A stretch of 64,000 nt of DNA from assembly GCA_963666465.1 (NCBI GenBank), contig OY762824.1:1550001-1614000 (forward strand). The letters run 5' to 3'. The notes beneath the pieces were generated by a model. The model saw only the letters and a program-made list of their open reading frames with translations, did not search any database and was not told the DNA's origin. Below, piece by piece: positions 25,623 through 34,865 of this stretch. Position numbers and translations under genes: made by a program. The stretch's first letter is position 1. Every line of letters begins with the position of its first letter. The stretch comes from VXYL01 sp963666465 (GTDB lineage: Bacteria; Pseudomonadota; Gammaproteobacteria; Pseudomonadales; Azotimanducaceae).

Positions 25623-26348
25623 ATGAAGATCGTCAACTGGAACGTCGAGTGGGCTACCGTGTCCTGGCGCACCGACGAGATTCTCAACAGAGTCAATCGG
25701 CACTCGCCCGAAGTTGCCTGTCTCACGGAAACGCACACCGGATTGCTTCAGGGCGGGCATTGGATCTGCGCTGGCCCCGACTACGGCTACGGAGTCCAGG
25801 AGAGCCGCCGGAAGGTGCTGCTCTGGTCCAGGGAACCCTGGGAGCATGTGGACGACATCGGCGACCATCGAATGCCGCCGGGACGCTTCGTGTCTGGCGT
25901 CACGCGGACTTCGGTGGGGGAGGTTGCCGTGGTCGGCTTGTGCATCCCGTGGGGACACTCGCGAGCCCACTCGGGATACAGCGGCGAGCGCAGGCGAGCG
26001 TGGGAAGATCACGAAACATACCTCGAGCATCTTGCCGGCGTTCTCTCTCGCGCACCTTCGAAGCGGTTGGTGGTGATGGGCGACTTCAACCAGAGTATCC
26101 CCAGGTCCAGCCGGCAGCGGTCCGAAAACTCCGCCCGTCGTGCCGCCCTGCTGCAGGACGCCATGCCATCGCATGTGACGCTGATCACTTCGACGCTCGA
26201 GTACAGGGGTCGCAGAACCATCGATCACATCGCCTTGAGCGCCGATATGGCACCCGCATCTCTGAGCGTCATCAGCAACATCCATGGAGAACGAAAGCTG
26301 TCCGATCACTTCGGCGTCGCTGCCGACGTCCTGGTTCGGAGTTCGTAA
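25623..26348 (+). CDS. Endonuclease/exonuclease/phosphatase (EEP) family protein
   Basis: EEP-superfamily metal-dependent phosphodiesterase of 241 residues; DNA, RNA or phospholipid substrate unknown. Conserved blocks appear in order: MKIVNWNVEWA (Asn), ACLTETHTG (Glu), VVMGDFNQSIP (D-x-N), RRTIDHIALSADM and LSDHFGVAADV (final D-H). ATG 25623 starts right at the first block, so the start is sure. It sits alone between two copies of the TIR element and close to an ISAzo13 remnant. Confidence 0.85.
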   Translation: MKIVNWNVEWATVSWRTDEILNRVNRHSPEVACLTETHTGLLQGGHWICAGPDYGYGVQESRRKVLLWSREPWEHVDDIGDHRMPPGRFVSGVTRTSVGEVAVVGLCIPWGHSRAHSGYSGERRRAWEDHETYLEHLAGVLSRAPSKRLVVMGDFNQSIPRSSRQRSENSARRAALLQDAMPSHVTLITSTLEYRGRRTIDHIALSADMAPASLSVISNIHGERKLSDHFGVAADVLVRSS

Positions 26349-26414
26349 TGACCACCTGATTCTTCGGTCCGAACCGGCGTGCGCAGCTTGTCCGCCTTCC
26401 CGATCAGATCCCTT

Positions 26415-27198
26415 AGGAGTCTGTTATAAATTAAGTTGTCATCTTGAGGTGGCCGTGGTGTACTCTTGCGATGAGGCGCAATCACGCACTCGAAGCGACG
26501 ATCGTCGACAAGTACGCGGGGGTCAAGGGCCATCTGGACGAGCGCGGTCGCCGGATCTGGGCCGCGACGGAGTCGCGCGCCATCGGGCACGGCGGCGACG
26601 CGCTGGTGTCGGCCGCGACCGGGCTGTCGCGGCCGACGATCCGGGCCGGGCGGCGGGAGCTGGAGTCGGGCGGCGCGGCGGACGGCCGGACACGCCGTCC
26701 GGGGGCGGGGCGGCCCGGCGTCGAGCGGTCGCAGCCGGGCATCGGGGACGCGTTGGAGAAGCTGGTCGACCCGTTGACCCGCGGCGACCCGGAGTCGCCG
26801 CTGCGGTGGACGTGCAAGAGCCGGGAGGGATCCTCGCATCCGGACCGCGACGCGCAGTTCGGGCACGTCAACGCGAAGGCCGACGACTTTCTCCGGCGCG
26901 GCCAGGCGGTGGTGTCGGTGGACACGAAGAAGAAGGAGCTGGTGGGCGACTTCAGGAACGGCGGCCGGGAGTGGCAGCCGAAGGGCGACCCGGAGCGGGC
27001 GCTGGTCCACGACTTCCCGCAGGACGCGGCCGGGAAGGCGATTCCGCACGGCGTCTGCGACATGGCGCGCAACGAGGCGTGGGTGAACGTCGGCCGCGAC
27101 CACGACACGCCCGCGTTCGCGGTGGCCTCGCTGCGGCGCTGGTGGAACGACATGGGCCGGCGCCGCCACCCCGGGGCGCGGGAGCTGTTCGTGGCCTT
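26415..27198 (+). mobile_element. ISAzo13-family element, 3'-truncated copy
   Basis: The left end is AT-rich (GTTATAAATTAAGTTGTCAT) and outside the coding part. The element then matches the copy at 31272 until the transposase codons for ELFV, where it is replaced by TIR element copy 2. The right end is absent. Confidence 0.8.
26471..27191 (+). pseudogene. ISAzo13-family transposase, deleted and truncated
   Basis: Starts MRRNHALEATIVDKYAG and keeps the first catalytic strand VVSVDTKKKELVG, but an internal 114-bp deletion removed about 38 codons between two 12-base direct repeats (GCAAGAGCCGGG). The frame is cut before the second Asp and the Glu of the DDE triad. Hence inactive. Otherwise almost identical to the intact transposase at 31272, so it is recent. 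Confidence 0.88.
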
Positions 27199-27522
27199 TT
27201 TCCCGACACACAAACATTTCGTCCCACACAACGATGGGCGATTTCCCACCTTGACCCAGCGCTCCACGCCTGCGCGGCGATGGGGTCGCGAGTCCCGGCA
27301 GCCGCCGAACGCTCAGCCCCTCCAACCCAAACCCTGAACCGCGTCGCCCTCCCGAACTGCGATGTGGGAAATCGCCCGTGGTGCGTGAGGCCGAATGTTC
27401 GTGCGTCGGGAAGGAGGCCTTGTCCCACCCACGACACGCGCTGAACGGCGTCACGCTCCCGAACGGCACCCGCTTGGGAGATTTCCTACGCCGTGTAGGA
27501 CGAAATGTTTGTGTGTCGGGAA
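27199..27522 (+). mobile_element. TIR repeat element, copy 2
   Basis: Close to consensus: left end TTCCCGACACACAAACATTT, right end AAATGTTTGTGTGTCGGGAA, two internal units. Preceded by GGCCTTT, a short motif also seen beside copies 1, 4 and 6. It truncates the ISAzo13 transposase on its left. Confidence 0.92.
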
Positions 27523-27602
27523 GCGGCCCAGACCGGATAGTCGAGCACAAAACTCCCCCAAGGCTTTGGTCACACCATGTCATTGGTACTTCCCGCGGGC
27601 CG

Positions 27603-28568
27603 TCAAAGCGACCTGACGCGGTCCGCGAACGCGCCGTACAGTTCGTTGAGGCGCGTCGCCAGCCACTCGTGCTGGCGCTGCCAGTCCGACTCATCCTCGG
27701 GATCCGCATCGCGCAGGTAGCAGGCGATGCGGCGGTCGCGGGCCGTGGGCGACTGGTCGCCCCACTCAAGCGGATAGCCGAGATCGCGCTCAATCTGGTC
27801 TCTCTGACCTTCAAGCCCTTGCAGGCGCTCGTCAGGACGCTCGCCATGGATGTAGAGCTCCACCCGCAGGTGTTTCTCTCGAGTGTTCATCGCCGCGCCC
27901 AGATGGACACCACTTCGCCCGATCGGGTAGGCCATCCAGCCCTGCGGCTGCGGTTTCCGGTTGCCCGCGACTCGCCCGTTGTGCGCATCGAGCGTGCTCT
28001 GCAGGCCGGCCCAATACTCGAGCTGACTCAGCCGCCCCTCCGACAGCTTTCTGTCGTCAACCGTTGCCGCGACGGACCTGGACCAGTCGTTGGGCATCGA
28101 CACGACGTTGAACTTGGGCGCTTCCGGTGAGTCACCGATCCGCCACACCTCGATCTCCACACCGAAGAATCGATACTCCTCCGGGGTGATCCGGTTCAGC
28201 CAGTCCAGCACGGCCCGGTGTTCTTCCCTGAAGGTCGCGGCAAGCCAGACGACAGTCACGGCTTCAAGGCTTGCCGCGTACGTCAGCAGCTTGCCGAGAT
28301 GGTCGTGGTTCGTCCGCTCCAGCTGGTTCTCAATGAGGACATACGAGCCCGCTTCCTCCCGACAGACGATGTCGGCCCGGAACGAGCCCAGTGATTTCTC
28401 GACCGCCTCAACCTCAAGCGTCAGTCCGAGGGACTCCCCGAGAAGGTCAAGGTTGTCCGCTTGCGCCAGCCACGGCGTAAACCCCTCGGCTTCGTGCGAC
28501 CAGACCGTTCGCAGATCAACCTGCTCAAGCCGGGCCGAAGGCCCTTCCAGCCGTCTTGTGCCGCTCAT
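27603..28568 (-). CDS. DUF4268-type nuclease-like protein
   Basis: A 321-residue protein from ATG 28568 (MSGTRRLEGPSARLEQVDLR). The N-terminal half has a PD-(D/E)xK-like restriction core: VEKSLGSFRADIVCRE, then YVLIENQLERTNHDHLGKLLTYAA with an E-x-Q catalytic variant. The C-terminal half is DUF4268 (HLRVELYIHG, DRRIACYLRDADPED, WLATRLNELY). It is the last gene of a three-gene unit, 116 bases after the HEPN gene, with the same strand and no other gene between. A DNA-targeting defence role is inferred; the catalytic aspartate and glutamate are present by eye. Confidence 0.82.
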   Translation of the reverse strand: MSGTRRLEGPSARLEQVDLRTVWSHEAEGFTPWLAQADNLDLLGESLGLTLEVEAVEKSLGSFRADIVCREEAGSYVLIENQLERTNHDHLGKLLTYAASLEAVTVVWLAATFREEHRAVLDWLNRITPEEYRFFGVEIEVWRIGDSPEAPKFNVVSMPNDWSRSVAATVDDRKLSEGRLSQLEYWAGLQSTLDAHNGRVAGNRKPQPQGWMAYPIGRSGVHLGAAMNTREKHLRVELYIHGERPDERLQGLEGQRDQIERDLGYPLEWGDQSPTARDRRIACYLRDADPEDESDWQRQHEWLATRLNELYGAFADRVRSL

Positions 28569-28684
28569 GCTTTCCCCCAAAGTCGGTTCAGTCTTGCGGT
28601 CAACGATGCCTGCGCGCCCGGACCGGGTCCGCTGCATTGGTCGAAAGGCAGTGCGCGGCCCCGCCAGTCACCAACCAGTTCACG

Positions 28685-30577
28685 TCATGCGGGCAATGCA
28701 AGCGTCCCGTCGAGCAGCCGCTCCGCCCACTCGTAATGCCAGTTCGTTTTGGTACGGGTTTCGAACCGCACCAGTCGCGCATTGGGCACATCGAACGCCG
28801 CCGAGGAGTTGTGGTACACGACACGCTCCGCCCGCATGCCTTCCGTCAGCGACAGGAAGAACGGCCGGTAGTCGTTACCGCCCGTGAACACGATCCGGTC
28901 GTACGCATCTGCGTCAAGCTGCCGGAAATCCTCGTAAAGGTCCCGTCCCTTCCGGCGCTTGTAGCGATCAGCGTTGACCGAGAACGTGATGTCGTATGCC
29001 GGTGTCAGGTAATCCGCACGAATAAGTCCCCAGCCGGCCGAGAGGATGAACAGGTTCTCCGTCCCCGCCGCTACCGCCAGCCGCCGGAAGACGGGGTGCC
29101 GATACAGTTGCCACGCCGGCAGCAGTCCCCATGGGTTGTCGCCGGGGCGTCGGTTGTAGACCTCGAGTGCGTCGCGGAACGACCTCCCGTCGGCCACAAG
29201 GTCGTCCGGCCGTCGATAGGCGACGGTCGCATCCGCTGGCGCGCTACCCGGATCGCCTACGAAGCAAACCCTGCGCCCGTTCGCCTCACGCATATGGCCC
29301 GCCCCAGGCCCCTTGGCCGCCGCACATGGAAAGACAAGCGCTGTCCGTGGCGGGAACGCGGACAAAGTGTCACCGGCCGATCCCTGCGGCGCCGTTGGCG
29401 GACCCGGAGGTGGCTTCAACGTCGTCCTTGCTCCTGCCGTTCGCAGTGGCCGATCGACACCACCGGTCGACGGACCGCGGTTGATTGCGAAGTGGAACAC
29501 CGTGTTCGCGCCTACCCTCGGGCCGGAGCGTTCCACGAGCGATACGCCGGCCAACGCCTCGAACTTCCTGCCGCCGAGCGCGCTGCAGACGTTGGGCATG
29601 TTGTCCTGCAGTCCTAGGCGCGCACCGACGTCGCCCGCGCGGATGCTGACCGTTTTCTGCCCGTCGCGCCTCGCCCCTACGACAAGATGCTCGGCGGCGA
29701 ACGCCCGAATGCCGTCCGCTTGAGACGCGCCGTCGATATGGCTCCGGGCGACCCCGTCGGCGTTGGTACGACCCGCGGCGGGCACGACGGCCGCGACGTT
29801 CGAGGCAGCACTCGGCGCCGTGGTTCGCACGAACGAAACCCGTTCCGCGCCGACATCAACCTCGCGGGTTGCCCAGCCCGCCGCGAGCCATGACCTCGCC
29901 TGCGTATGCGATGTCGAGTTGCTCCACCACGCCTGATAGCGGCGCGCCGAAGCGGGGAGCCTGAAGCCCACCAGCGCCTCGAGTTCCTCAAACGACACCT
30001 GCCAGCGGTCTTCGGAAGTCGCCGCCAGGTGTTCTTGAAGCGCCGCGTACTTTCCGCCCGCTCGGTTCGGAGGCACATGGGCGCTTGGGAGAGTCGGCTT
30101 GGCGGCGGGAGGGGCCTCAGCCGTACGGGAGGAGGGGCGAGGTTCGTCGGGAGGCTCAGGGGACGCACGGTCATCTCGGGCTACGAGGATGCGCAGTTGT
30201 TCCTGGTACAGGGCATCGACTTCCTCGAACGCCGGCCCCGCACTTATGGCCTCCAACAGCTGGCGCACGGCCGAGAGGTGATGCAGGGCCCGCTCCGGAC
30301 TCAAGGCACCATCGTCGTGTGCCCACTCGTTACGCGCATCCCTGGCCGCGTGCGCCAGAGTGAGTACCGACCGTCGCGACCGTCGCCGTTTCAACGGAAG
30401 CTCGTCGAAACGGTCTATGAAGGTCTTAAGGAGATGCAGGAGGTCGTGGTCGCGGAACGCGTCGGGCCGCATCCTGGGCAACGACGTCAGATACTCGGCA
30501 AGTGTGCGACGCAGCACAGGGAGCGCCTGATCTACCCGGCGTCGGGCGCGCTCGGACTCGCGACTTGGGTGCCTCAC
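28685..30577 (-). CDS. Multidomain protein with Swt1-like HEPN domain, DUF7662-like and C-terminal domain
   Basis: A 630-residue soluble protein. The N-terminal region (about 1-115) is a helical Swt1-type HEPN domain with the R-x4-H RNase motif RNEWAH at 82-87, preceded by AHAARDA. A linker rich in Pro and Glu follows. Residues about 170-250 (YAALQEHLAATSEDRWQVSF, FRLPASARRYQAWWSN, ARSWLAAGWATREVD) resemble DUF7662. The C-terminal 200 (LFILSAGWGLIRADYLTPAY, YEDFRQLDADAYDRIVFTGG) resemble DUF6884/YaaA-like proteins. The start overlaps the stop of the small upstream gene by four bases. HEPN RNases often act in abortive infection, so an anti-phage role is the best guess. Confidence 0.75.
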   Translation of the reverse strand: MRHPSRESERARRRVDQALPVLRRTLAEYLTSLPRMRPDAFRDHDLLHLLKTFIDRFDELPLKRRRSRRSVLTLAHAARDARNEWAHDDGALSPERALHHLSAVRQLLEAISAGPAFEEVDALYQEQLRILVARDDRASPEPPDEPRPSSRTAEAPPAAKPTLPSAHVPPNRAGGKYAALQEHLAATSEDRWQVSFEELEALVGFRLPASARRYQAWWSNSTSHTQARSWLAAGWATREVDVGAERVSFVRTTAPSAASNVAAVVPAAGRTNADGVARSHIDGASQADGIRAFAAEHLVVGARRDGQKTVSIRAGDVGARLGLQDNMPNVCSALGGRKFEALAGVSLVERSGPRVGANTVFHFAINRGPSTGGVDRPLRTAGARTTLKPPPGPPTAPQGSAGDTLSAFPPRTALVFPCAAAKGPGAGHMREANGRRVCFVGDPGSAPADATVAYRRPDDLVADGRSFRDALEVYNRRPGDNPWGLLPAWQLYRHPVFRRLAVAAGTENLFILSAGWGLIRADYLTPAYDITFSVNADRYKRRKGRDLYEDFRQLDADAYDRIVFTGGNDYRPFFLSLTEGMRAERVVYHNSSAAFDVPNARLVRFETRTKTNWHYEWAERLLDGTLALPA

Positions 30578-30756
30578 CGCAAGTCCTCCTCACCTTGGTC
30601 ACGCAAACCTCTTGCCGGGCCCTGCCTCTGGAGGCCGGACCCCACACGGAAACCAAGTCCGAAGCGCAGGGCACCAAATTTCAGCCAGACCAGCGATTGG
30701 CCGAGTAGCACATAGGCGCTCACGAGGCCCGCCACGCCTTCGACGGTGCTCGCCAT
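30574..30756 (-). CDS. Small putative membrane protein, first gene of the HEPN operon
   Basis: A 60-codon gene from ATG 30756: MASTVEGVAGLVSAYVLLGQ then SLVWLKFGALRFGLGFRVGS and a charged tail. One or two weak transmembrane segments are possible. Its TGA overlaps the HEPN gene ATG (ATGA), arguing it is genuine and co-translated. Function unknown; it could be an inhibitor or sensor for the HEPN protein. Confidence 0.5.
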   Translation of the reverse strand: MASTVEGVAGLVSAYVLLGQSLVWLKFGALRFGLGFRVGSGLQRQGPARGLRDQGEEDLR

Positions 30757-31037
30757 GATTTGTTCATCGACGCCCTCCCTTCCGATGCCGGAATCTTGCA
30801 CAACACGGCAGTCGGTCTCAAGGATTCGATGGTGGCCCCCCTCGCGCAGGCGATCCGCCGCCGACGGCCGAGTCCTCGCACCCGTCCCGCGCTGGTGGGG
30901 CAGGTGAGTCGGGCACCCATGCACCGCGCGGGAGTCTAGCCGAAGCCGGCAGCGTCGTGACTCGCCCGCCGCCCCCAGAGCGCTCCATGCCGCCGGCACG
31001 GGCCAGTGCGGGGGGACCTTTTCCCGAGGGGGACCTT

Positions 31038-31252
31038 TTCCCGACACACGAACATTTCGTCCCACACGACAATGGGCAATGTCTCACCTTGACCCAGCGT
31101 TCCACTCCTGCGCGGCGATGGGGTCGCGAGTCGGGGCAGCCGCCGAACGCCCGGCCCGTCCAACCCCACGCCGAACCACGTCACGCTCCCGAACGGCAAC
31201 CGCGTGGGAGATTTCCTACGCCGTGTAGGACGAAATGTTTGTGTGTCGGGAA
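31038..31252 (+). mobile_element. TIR repeat element, copy 3 (one internal unit lost)
   Basis: Only 215 bp: both ends are intact but only one of the two internal direct units is present, as if the units recombined. A partial duplication of the left border (GGGACCTTTTCCCGA) sits just before it at 31009-31030. Its right end lies 20 bases before the ISAzo13 transposase start. Confidence 0.9.
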
Positions 31253-31271
31253 TGCTGCTTCTGTTGCTTCT

Positions 31272-32480
31272 ATGAGGCGCAATCACGCACTCGAAGCGAC
31301 GATCGTCGACAAGTACGCGGGGGTCAAGAGGCATCTGGACGAGCGCGGTCGCCGGATCTGGGCCGCGACGGAGTCGCGCGCCATCGGGCACGGCGGCGAC
31401 GCGCTGGTGTCGGCCGCGACCGGGCTGTCGCGGCCGACGATCCGGGCCGGGCGGCGGGAGCTGGAGTCGGGCGGCGCGGCGGACGGCCGGACACGCCGTC
31501 CGGGGGCGGGGCGGCCCGGCGTCGAGCGGTCGCGGCCGGGCATCGGGGACGCGTTGGAGAAGCTGGTGGACCCGATGACCCGCGGCGACCCGGAGTCGCC
31601 GCTGCGGTGGACGTGCAAGAGCCGGGCGAAGCTCGCGGAGGCGCTGTCGGAAGCCGGCTGGCAGGCGGGTTCGACGACGGTGGGCCGGCTGCTGCACGAG
31701 CGCGGCTGCAGTCTGCAGTCGGTGCGCAAGAGCCGGGAGGGCTCCTCGCATCCGGACCGCGACGCGCAGTTCGGGCACATCAACGCGAAGGCCGACGACT
31801 TTCTCCGGCGCGGCCAGGCGGTGGTGTCGGTGGACACGAAGAAGAAGGAGCTGGTGGGCGACTTCAGGAACGGCGGCCGGGAGTGGCAGCCGAAGGGCGA
31901 CCCGGAGCGGGCGCTGGTCCACGACTTCCCGCGGGACGCGGCCGGGAAGGCGATTCCGCACGGCGTCTGCGACATGGCGCGCAACGAGGCGCGGGTGAAC
32001 GTCGGCCGCGACCACGACACGCCCGCGTTCGCGGTGGCCTCGCTGCGGCGCTGGTGGAACGACATGGGCCGGCGCCGCCACCCCGGGGCGCGGGAGCTGT
32101 TCGTCACGGCCGACGCGGGCGGCAGCAACGGGTACCGCTCGCGCGTCCGGAAGCACCGGCTGCAGCAGTTCGCCGACGAGACCCGCCTGCGCGTCCACGT
32201 CGGCCACTTCCCGCCGGGCACCGGCAAGTGGAACAGGATCGAGCACCGGCTGTTCTGCCACATCACGCAGAACCGGCGGGGCAAGCCGCTGCGCACCTTC
32301 GAGACCGTCGTCGACCTGATCGGCAACACGCGGACCGCGGCCGGACTCCGGGTCCAGGCCGGACTCGACACGGGCGAATGTCCCACCGGCGAGACGGTCA
32401 CCCAGGCCGAGATGGACGCCCTGTCGCTCCACCGCGACGAGTTCCACGGCGACTGGAACCACGAACTGCGTCCACGGTGA
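31272..32480 (+). CDS. ISAzo13-family transposase (DDE)
   Basis: Complete DDE transposase of 402 residues. N-terminal helix-turn-helix region (SAATGLSRPTIRAGRRELES). The catalytic domain has D in VVSVDTKKKELVGDF, D in LFVTADAGGSNGYRS and E in KWNRIEHRLFCHI. The C-terminal half matches the Rhodopirellula-type DDE family that defines ISAzo13. Homology with the copy at 26471 starts exactly at the ATG, so the natural left end of the IS is missing here, replaced by TIR element copy 3 plus 19 bases. It may still make enzyme but would need another left end to move. Confidence 0.92.
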   Translation: MRRNHALEATIVDKYAGVKRHLDERGRRIWAATESRAIGHGGDALVSAATGLSRPTIRAGRRELESGGAADGRTRRPGAGRPGVERSRPGIGDALEKLVDPMTRGDPESPLRWTCKSRAKLAEALSEAGWQAGSTTVGRLLHERGCSLQSVRKSREGSSHPDRDAQFGHINAKADDFLRRGQAVVSVDTKKKELVGDFRNGGREWQPKGDPERALVHDFPRDAAGKAIPHGVCDMARNEARVNVGRDHDTPAFAVASLRRWWNDMGRRRHPGARELFVTADAGGSNGYRSRVRKHRLQQFADETRLRVHVGHFPPGTGKWNRIEHRLFCHITQNRRGKPLRTFETVVDLIGNTRTAAGLRVQAGLDTGECPTGETVTQAEMDALSLHRDEFHGDWNHELRPR

Positions 32481-32515
32481 AGGTGGAAATATAAAATTGG
32501 CTTGGATCCTTAGCT
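32481..32515 (+). mobile_element. Right end of ISAzo13 copy
   Basis: After the stop there is AT-rich sequence GGAAATATAAAATTGGCTTG, whose complement weakly resembles the AT-rich left end at 26420, as IS termini would. The exact boundary cannot be fixed. Confidence 0.4.
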
Positions 32516-32562
32516 GGACGGGTCTGCCGGTCGATTTGGCCCGGATTGGGTCCGAAACGCGG

Positions 32563-32612
32563 GGCGCAATGCGCCTGACGGCGAAGCCAGACGCCAAAAT
32601 GAGAATTGCTGG
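32563..32612 (-). repeat. REP-like repeat (copy 3)
   Basis: GCGCAATGCGCCTGACGGCG-type unit ending AATGAGAATTGCTGG, an inverted match to 8828-8875. It lies between the ISAzo13 end and an IS remnant. Confidence 0.65.
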
Positions 32613-32663
32613 CCCCGAAGGCGAACCTTGCGGAAACGGAAGATCCGCCCCCCGAAGGTCGAC

Positions 32664-33215
32664 ATGGACTTCACCGACCTGAACCTGACCGCCTGCGGCG
32701 GTTCCTCGATTCTCGCCCGGACGGCCCGGCAGCACGGGCTGTTCGAACTGCTCGATGACGCGGTGCGGGTGAAGGTCCGCAACCGCGTCGCGACGGATGC
32801 GGAGACGCTGTGGGCGATCGTCGCCTGCCTGGCGCGGGGCGACGGTTCGCTGTCGGACCTCGACGCGCTGCGCGCCGCCGGCGTCGCGCAGCGCTGCTCG
32901 GGCTGCGCAACGTTCCGGAGGCGCGCCGTGCCGGGGAGTGGCTGGCGCGGCTGCGTCCGGTGGACGTCAAGGGACTCTGGGAGGCGGCGCGGCGGTTCGC
33001 CGAACGCGTGGCGCGTGCGTGCGCGACTTCACCTGCGACGAGGGCCGCTGCCGGGCGCGTCGGCAATCTGCCGCACGGTCTCGCCTGCCTGACCAACGTG
33101 GCCATCTCCATCGCGCGCCGCGGGCGCCGCTTCGAGCACCTGCCTCCCGCCAACCGGCACTGCGGCGCCCGGCCGCAGGAGGTCCTCGACCCGCCGTCCC
33201 GCCGAAGCGCCGCGT
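32664..33215 (+). pseudogene. Transposase remnant (ISAs1-like), internally deleted
   Basis: Starts MDFTDLNLTACGGSSILART then ARQHGLFELLDDAVRV, a transposase N-terminus, and shifts frame at about 32885 into ALLGLRNVPEARRAGEWLAR. Later frames carry NLPHGLACLTNVAISIARRG, a typical transposase C-terminal tail. Most of the catalytic core is missing. Low-complexity Arg/Ala reading frames after this are not genes. Confidence 0.65.
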
Positions 33216-33365
33216 CCCGCCGAAGCCGACGCGGCGCGCCCGCGTCCTGCCCCGCAAGCCCCGCCGCGCCCAACGCGACGAACCGGCAGTCCCGGACCGG
33301 CCCGGACCGGAACCGGCGACACGCTGCGGGTCCGCCTGCCGTCGGACGAATCAGGACTTTCGAAC

Positions 33366-34865
33366 ATGTCTGGAAATCAGGGTGGTTGCATTCGCATAGG
33401 GAAAATGTTCTTGTTCCTGCTCCGTGGTCCTCTGCATGGTGGAGCCTTCCATGTTCATGTTCTCGATTGTCCCCCCCCCCCGCGCTTTGCCGGCGCCGTC
33501 ATCGCAACTGTTGCACTTTGCGCACCGGTGGGTGCGGATTCGACTTCGACTGCGAGCGCGGGAGCGACCAGGGGCATGCTTCAGTCTGTGGCGACGAGCT
33601 GTCTTCTCGGCAATTACAGTCATGCGCTGGAACGTGAAACCGCTCTGCACGAGGAACTCAGGGCGTCGGGCCGTTGCTTCCTCGACTATGGCCTTAACCG
33701 CGCCCTCGACAAAGGGACACAGGTCGTCAAAGGGTACGGGAAGAGCGTGCTCGGACCGCGCTTCCAGCTGGTGGGAGACCTCGACTACTCGCGGTTCCCG
33801 GGTCGGTCCGATCTGATAGGCGGCCTCGACGCCGTCATCCCTGTTTCGGCCTTCTTCGGCAACGACGCAGGAGGCGAGGACTCGCGCTCGGCGCTGTTCT
33901 TCCAGCAGGGCGCTACGCGCTGGTGGGATCGCGGCAATTCCCTCCACAACGACCTGCGCCACGGCCTCGTCTACCGGTTCCGCACCAGCTCCGAGCCCGG
34001 CGCCGACATTCTCGGACTGTCGATGTTCCATCTCGCCAACGTCGAGCAGGGACACGAGGTCGTTGCGCCCGCGGTCGACTACCTTGGGCGATGGGGAAGC
34101 GCTTCATTGCGCTACTTCAGCCCGACGACGGACTGGCGCATCACCGGCGCGGGCCGGATGGAACGAGCCCTCGAGGGGATGGAATTCGCCCTTGGCGCCG
34201 ACCTCACATCGACCGTTCGCCTCCGCGCGACCGGGTATCGGTGGGAAGAGGAGGACGGGTCCGGCAAGTGGACCCACGGCGTCCGTCTGGGCGCCCGCTG
34301 GCAGCCGCACCCATGGCTGCACCTTGAGGCCGGCTATGACAGCAGCGCCTACACCGTCGTTCTCGGCAACGAGAGCATGAGCGTGGACGACAATTCCTTC
34401 TCCGTCCGCGCGACGTTCCGCATGCCGTTGGGCACGCGGTCGAGACCGCCGCGGTGGGAGGGTCTGGGTCTGGCGGCTGGCGGCCTGGCGCCACGAACGA
34501 CCGATCTGTGGCGTCCTGCGGAGGGCGTCGGGCGGATACGCGTCGGCACACGCGCCACGGCGGAGAGCATGGTCAGCCGCGCCGAGGTGCGTTTCGTCAC
34601 GGACACGCTCAAGAGCGGCGAAGAGGTGCAGCTGGAGGTCGTGCTCCCGGCGGCGGCTCACGAAGACATCCGCATCGCGGTCCGGCTCGTGCCGGGAAGC
34701 GGCGACCACCCGGCCGTGGCGGGCGAGGATTTTGTCGAAGAAGCGGTGGAGGCGACGATTCCGGCGGGCGCGAAACGGAGCCGGGTGTCCATGCGGCTTC
34801 TTCGCAACGACAACCTGCGGGAGAATCGCAGTGTCGGCGTCACCCTCTCTGTGGTTTCGCCATGA
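33366..34865 (+). CDS. Inverse autotransporter beta-barrel protein with Calx-beta-like tail
   Basis: Outer-membrane protein of the intimin/invasin type. The segments RCFLDYGLNRALDKGTQVVK, YSRFPGRSDLIGGLDAVIPV, LFFQQGATRWWDRGNSLHND, YLGRWGSASLRYFSPTTDWR and YDSSAYTVVLGNESM are strands of an inverse-autotransporter barrel. A later stretch (VRFVTDTLKSGEEVQLEVVL through the AGAKRSRVSMRLLRND end) resembles a Calx-beta or Ig-like extracellular domain. The hydrophobic FAGAVIATVALCAPVGA is a likely signal core, but it sits after a run of eleven Cs. Its frame relative to the upstream start depends on the count of Cs, so expression may be phase variable. The lipoprotein gene overlaps its stop by four bases. 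Confidence 0.75.
   Translation: MSGNQGGCIRIGKMFLFLLRGPLHGGAFHVHVLDCPPPPRFAGAVIATVALCAPVGADSTSTASAGATRGMLQSVATSCLLGNYSHALERETALHEELRASGRCFLDYGLNRALDKGTQVVKGYGKSVLGPRFQLVGDLDYSRFPGRSDLIGGLDAVIPVSAFFGNDAGGEDSRSALFFQQGATRWWDRGNSLHNDLRHGLVYRFRTSSEPGADILGLSMFHLANVEQGHEVVAPAVDYLGRWGSASLRYFSPTTDWRITGAGRMERALEGMEFALGADLTSTVRLRATGYRWEEEDGSGKWTHGVRLGARWQPHPWLHLEAGYDSSAYTVVLGNESMSVDDNSFSVRATFRMPLGTRSRPPRWEGLGLAAGGLAPRTTDLWRPAEGVGRIRVGTRATAESMVSRAEVRFVTDTLKSGEEVQLEVVLPAAAHEDIRIAVRLVPGSGDHPAVAGEDFVEEAVEATIPAGAKRSRVSMRLLRNDNLRENRSVGVTLSVVSP
33471..33481 (+). repeat. Poly-C tract (11 C) at the start of the autotransporter gene
   Basis: A run of eleven Cs inside the 5' coding region. With twelve Cs, a start at ATG 33451 (MFMFSIV) would join the signal core frame; with eleven, a longer upstream start must be used. 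This is the usual layout of slipped-strand phase variation. Confidence 0.7.

Noticed and set aside
27199..27522. Open frames within TIR elements (for example reading FPDTQTFRPTQ)
   Set aside because: Found in every copy in several frames and running into flanks; explained by the repeat itself, no evidence of a conserved protein.
32810..33637. Plus-strand open frame of 275 codons after the ISAs1-like remnant
   Set aside because: It joins transposase debris with the first part of the autotransporter in the wrong frame.
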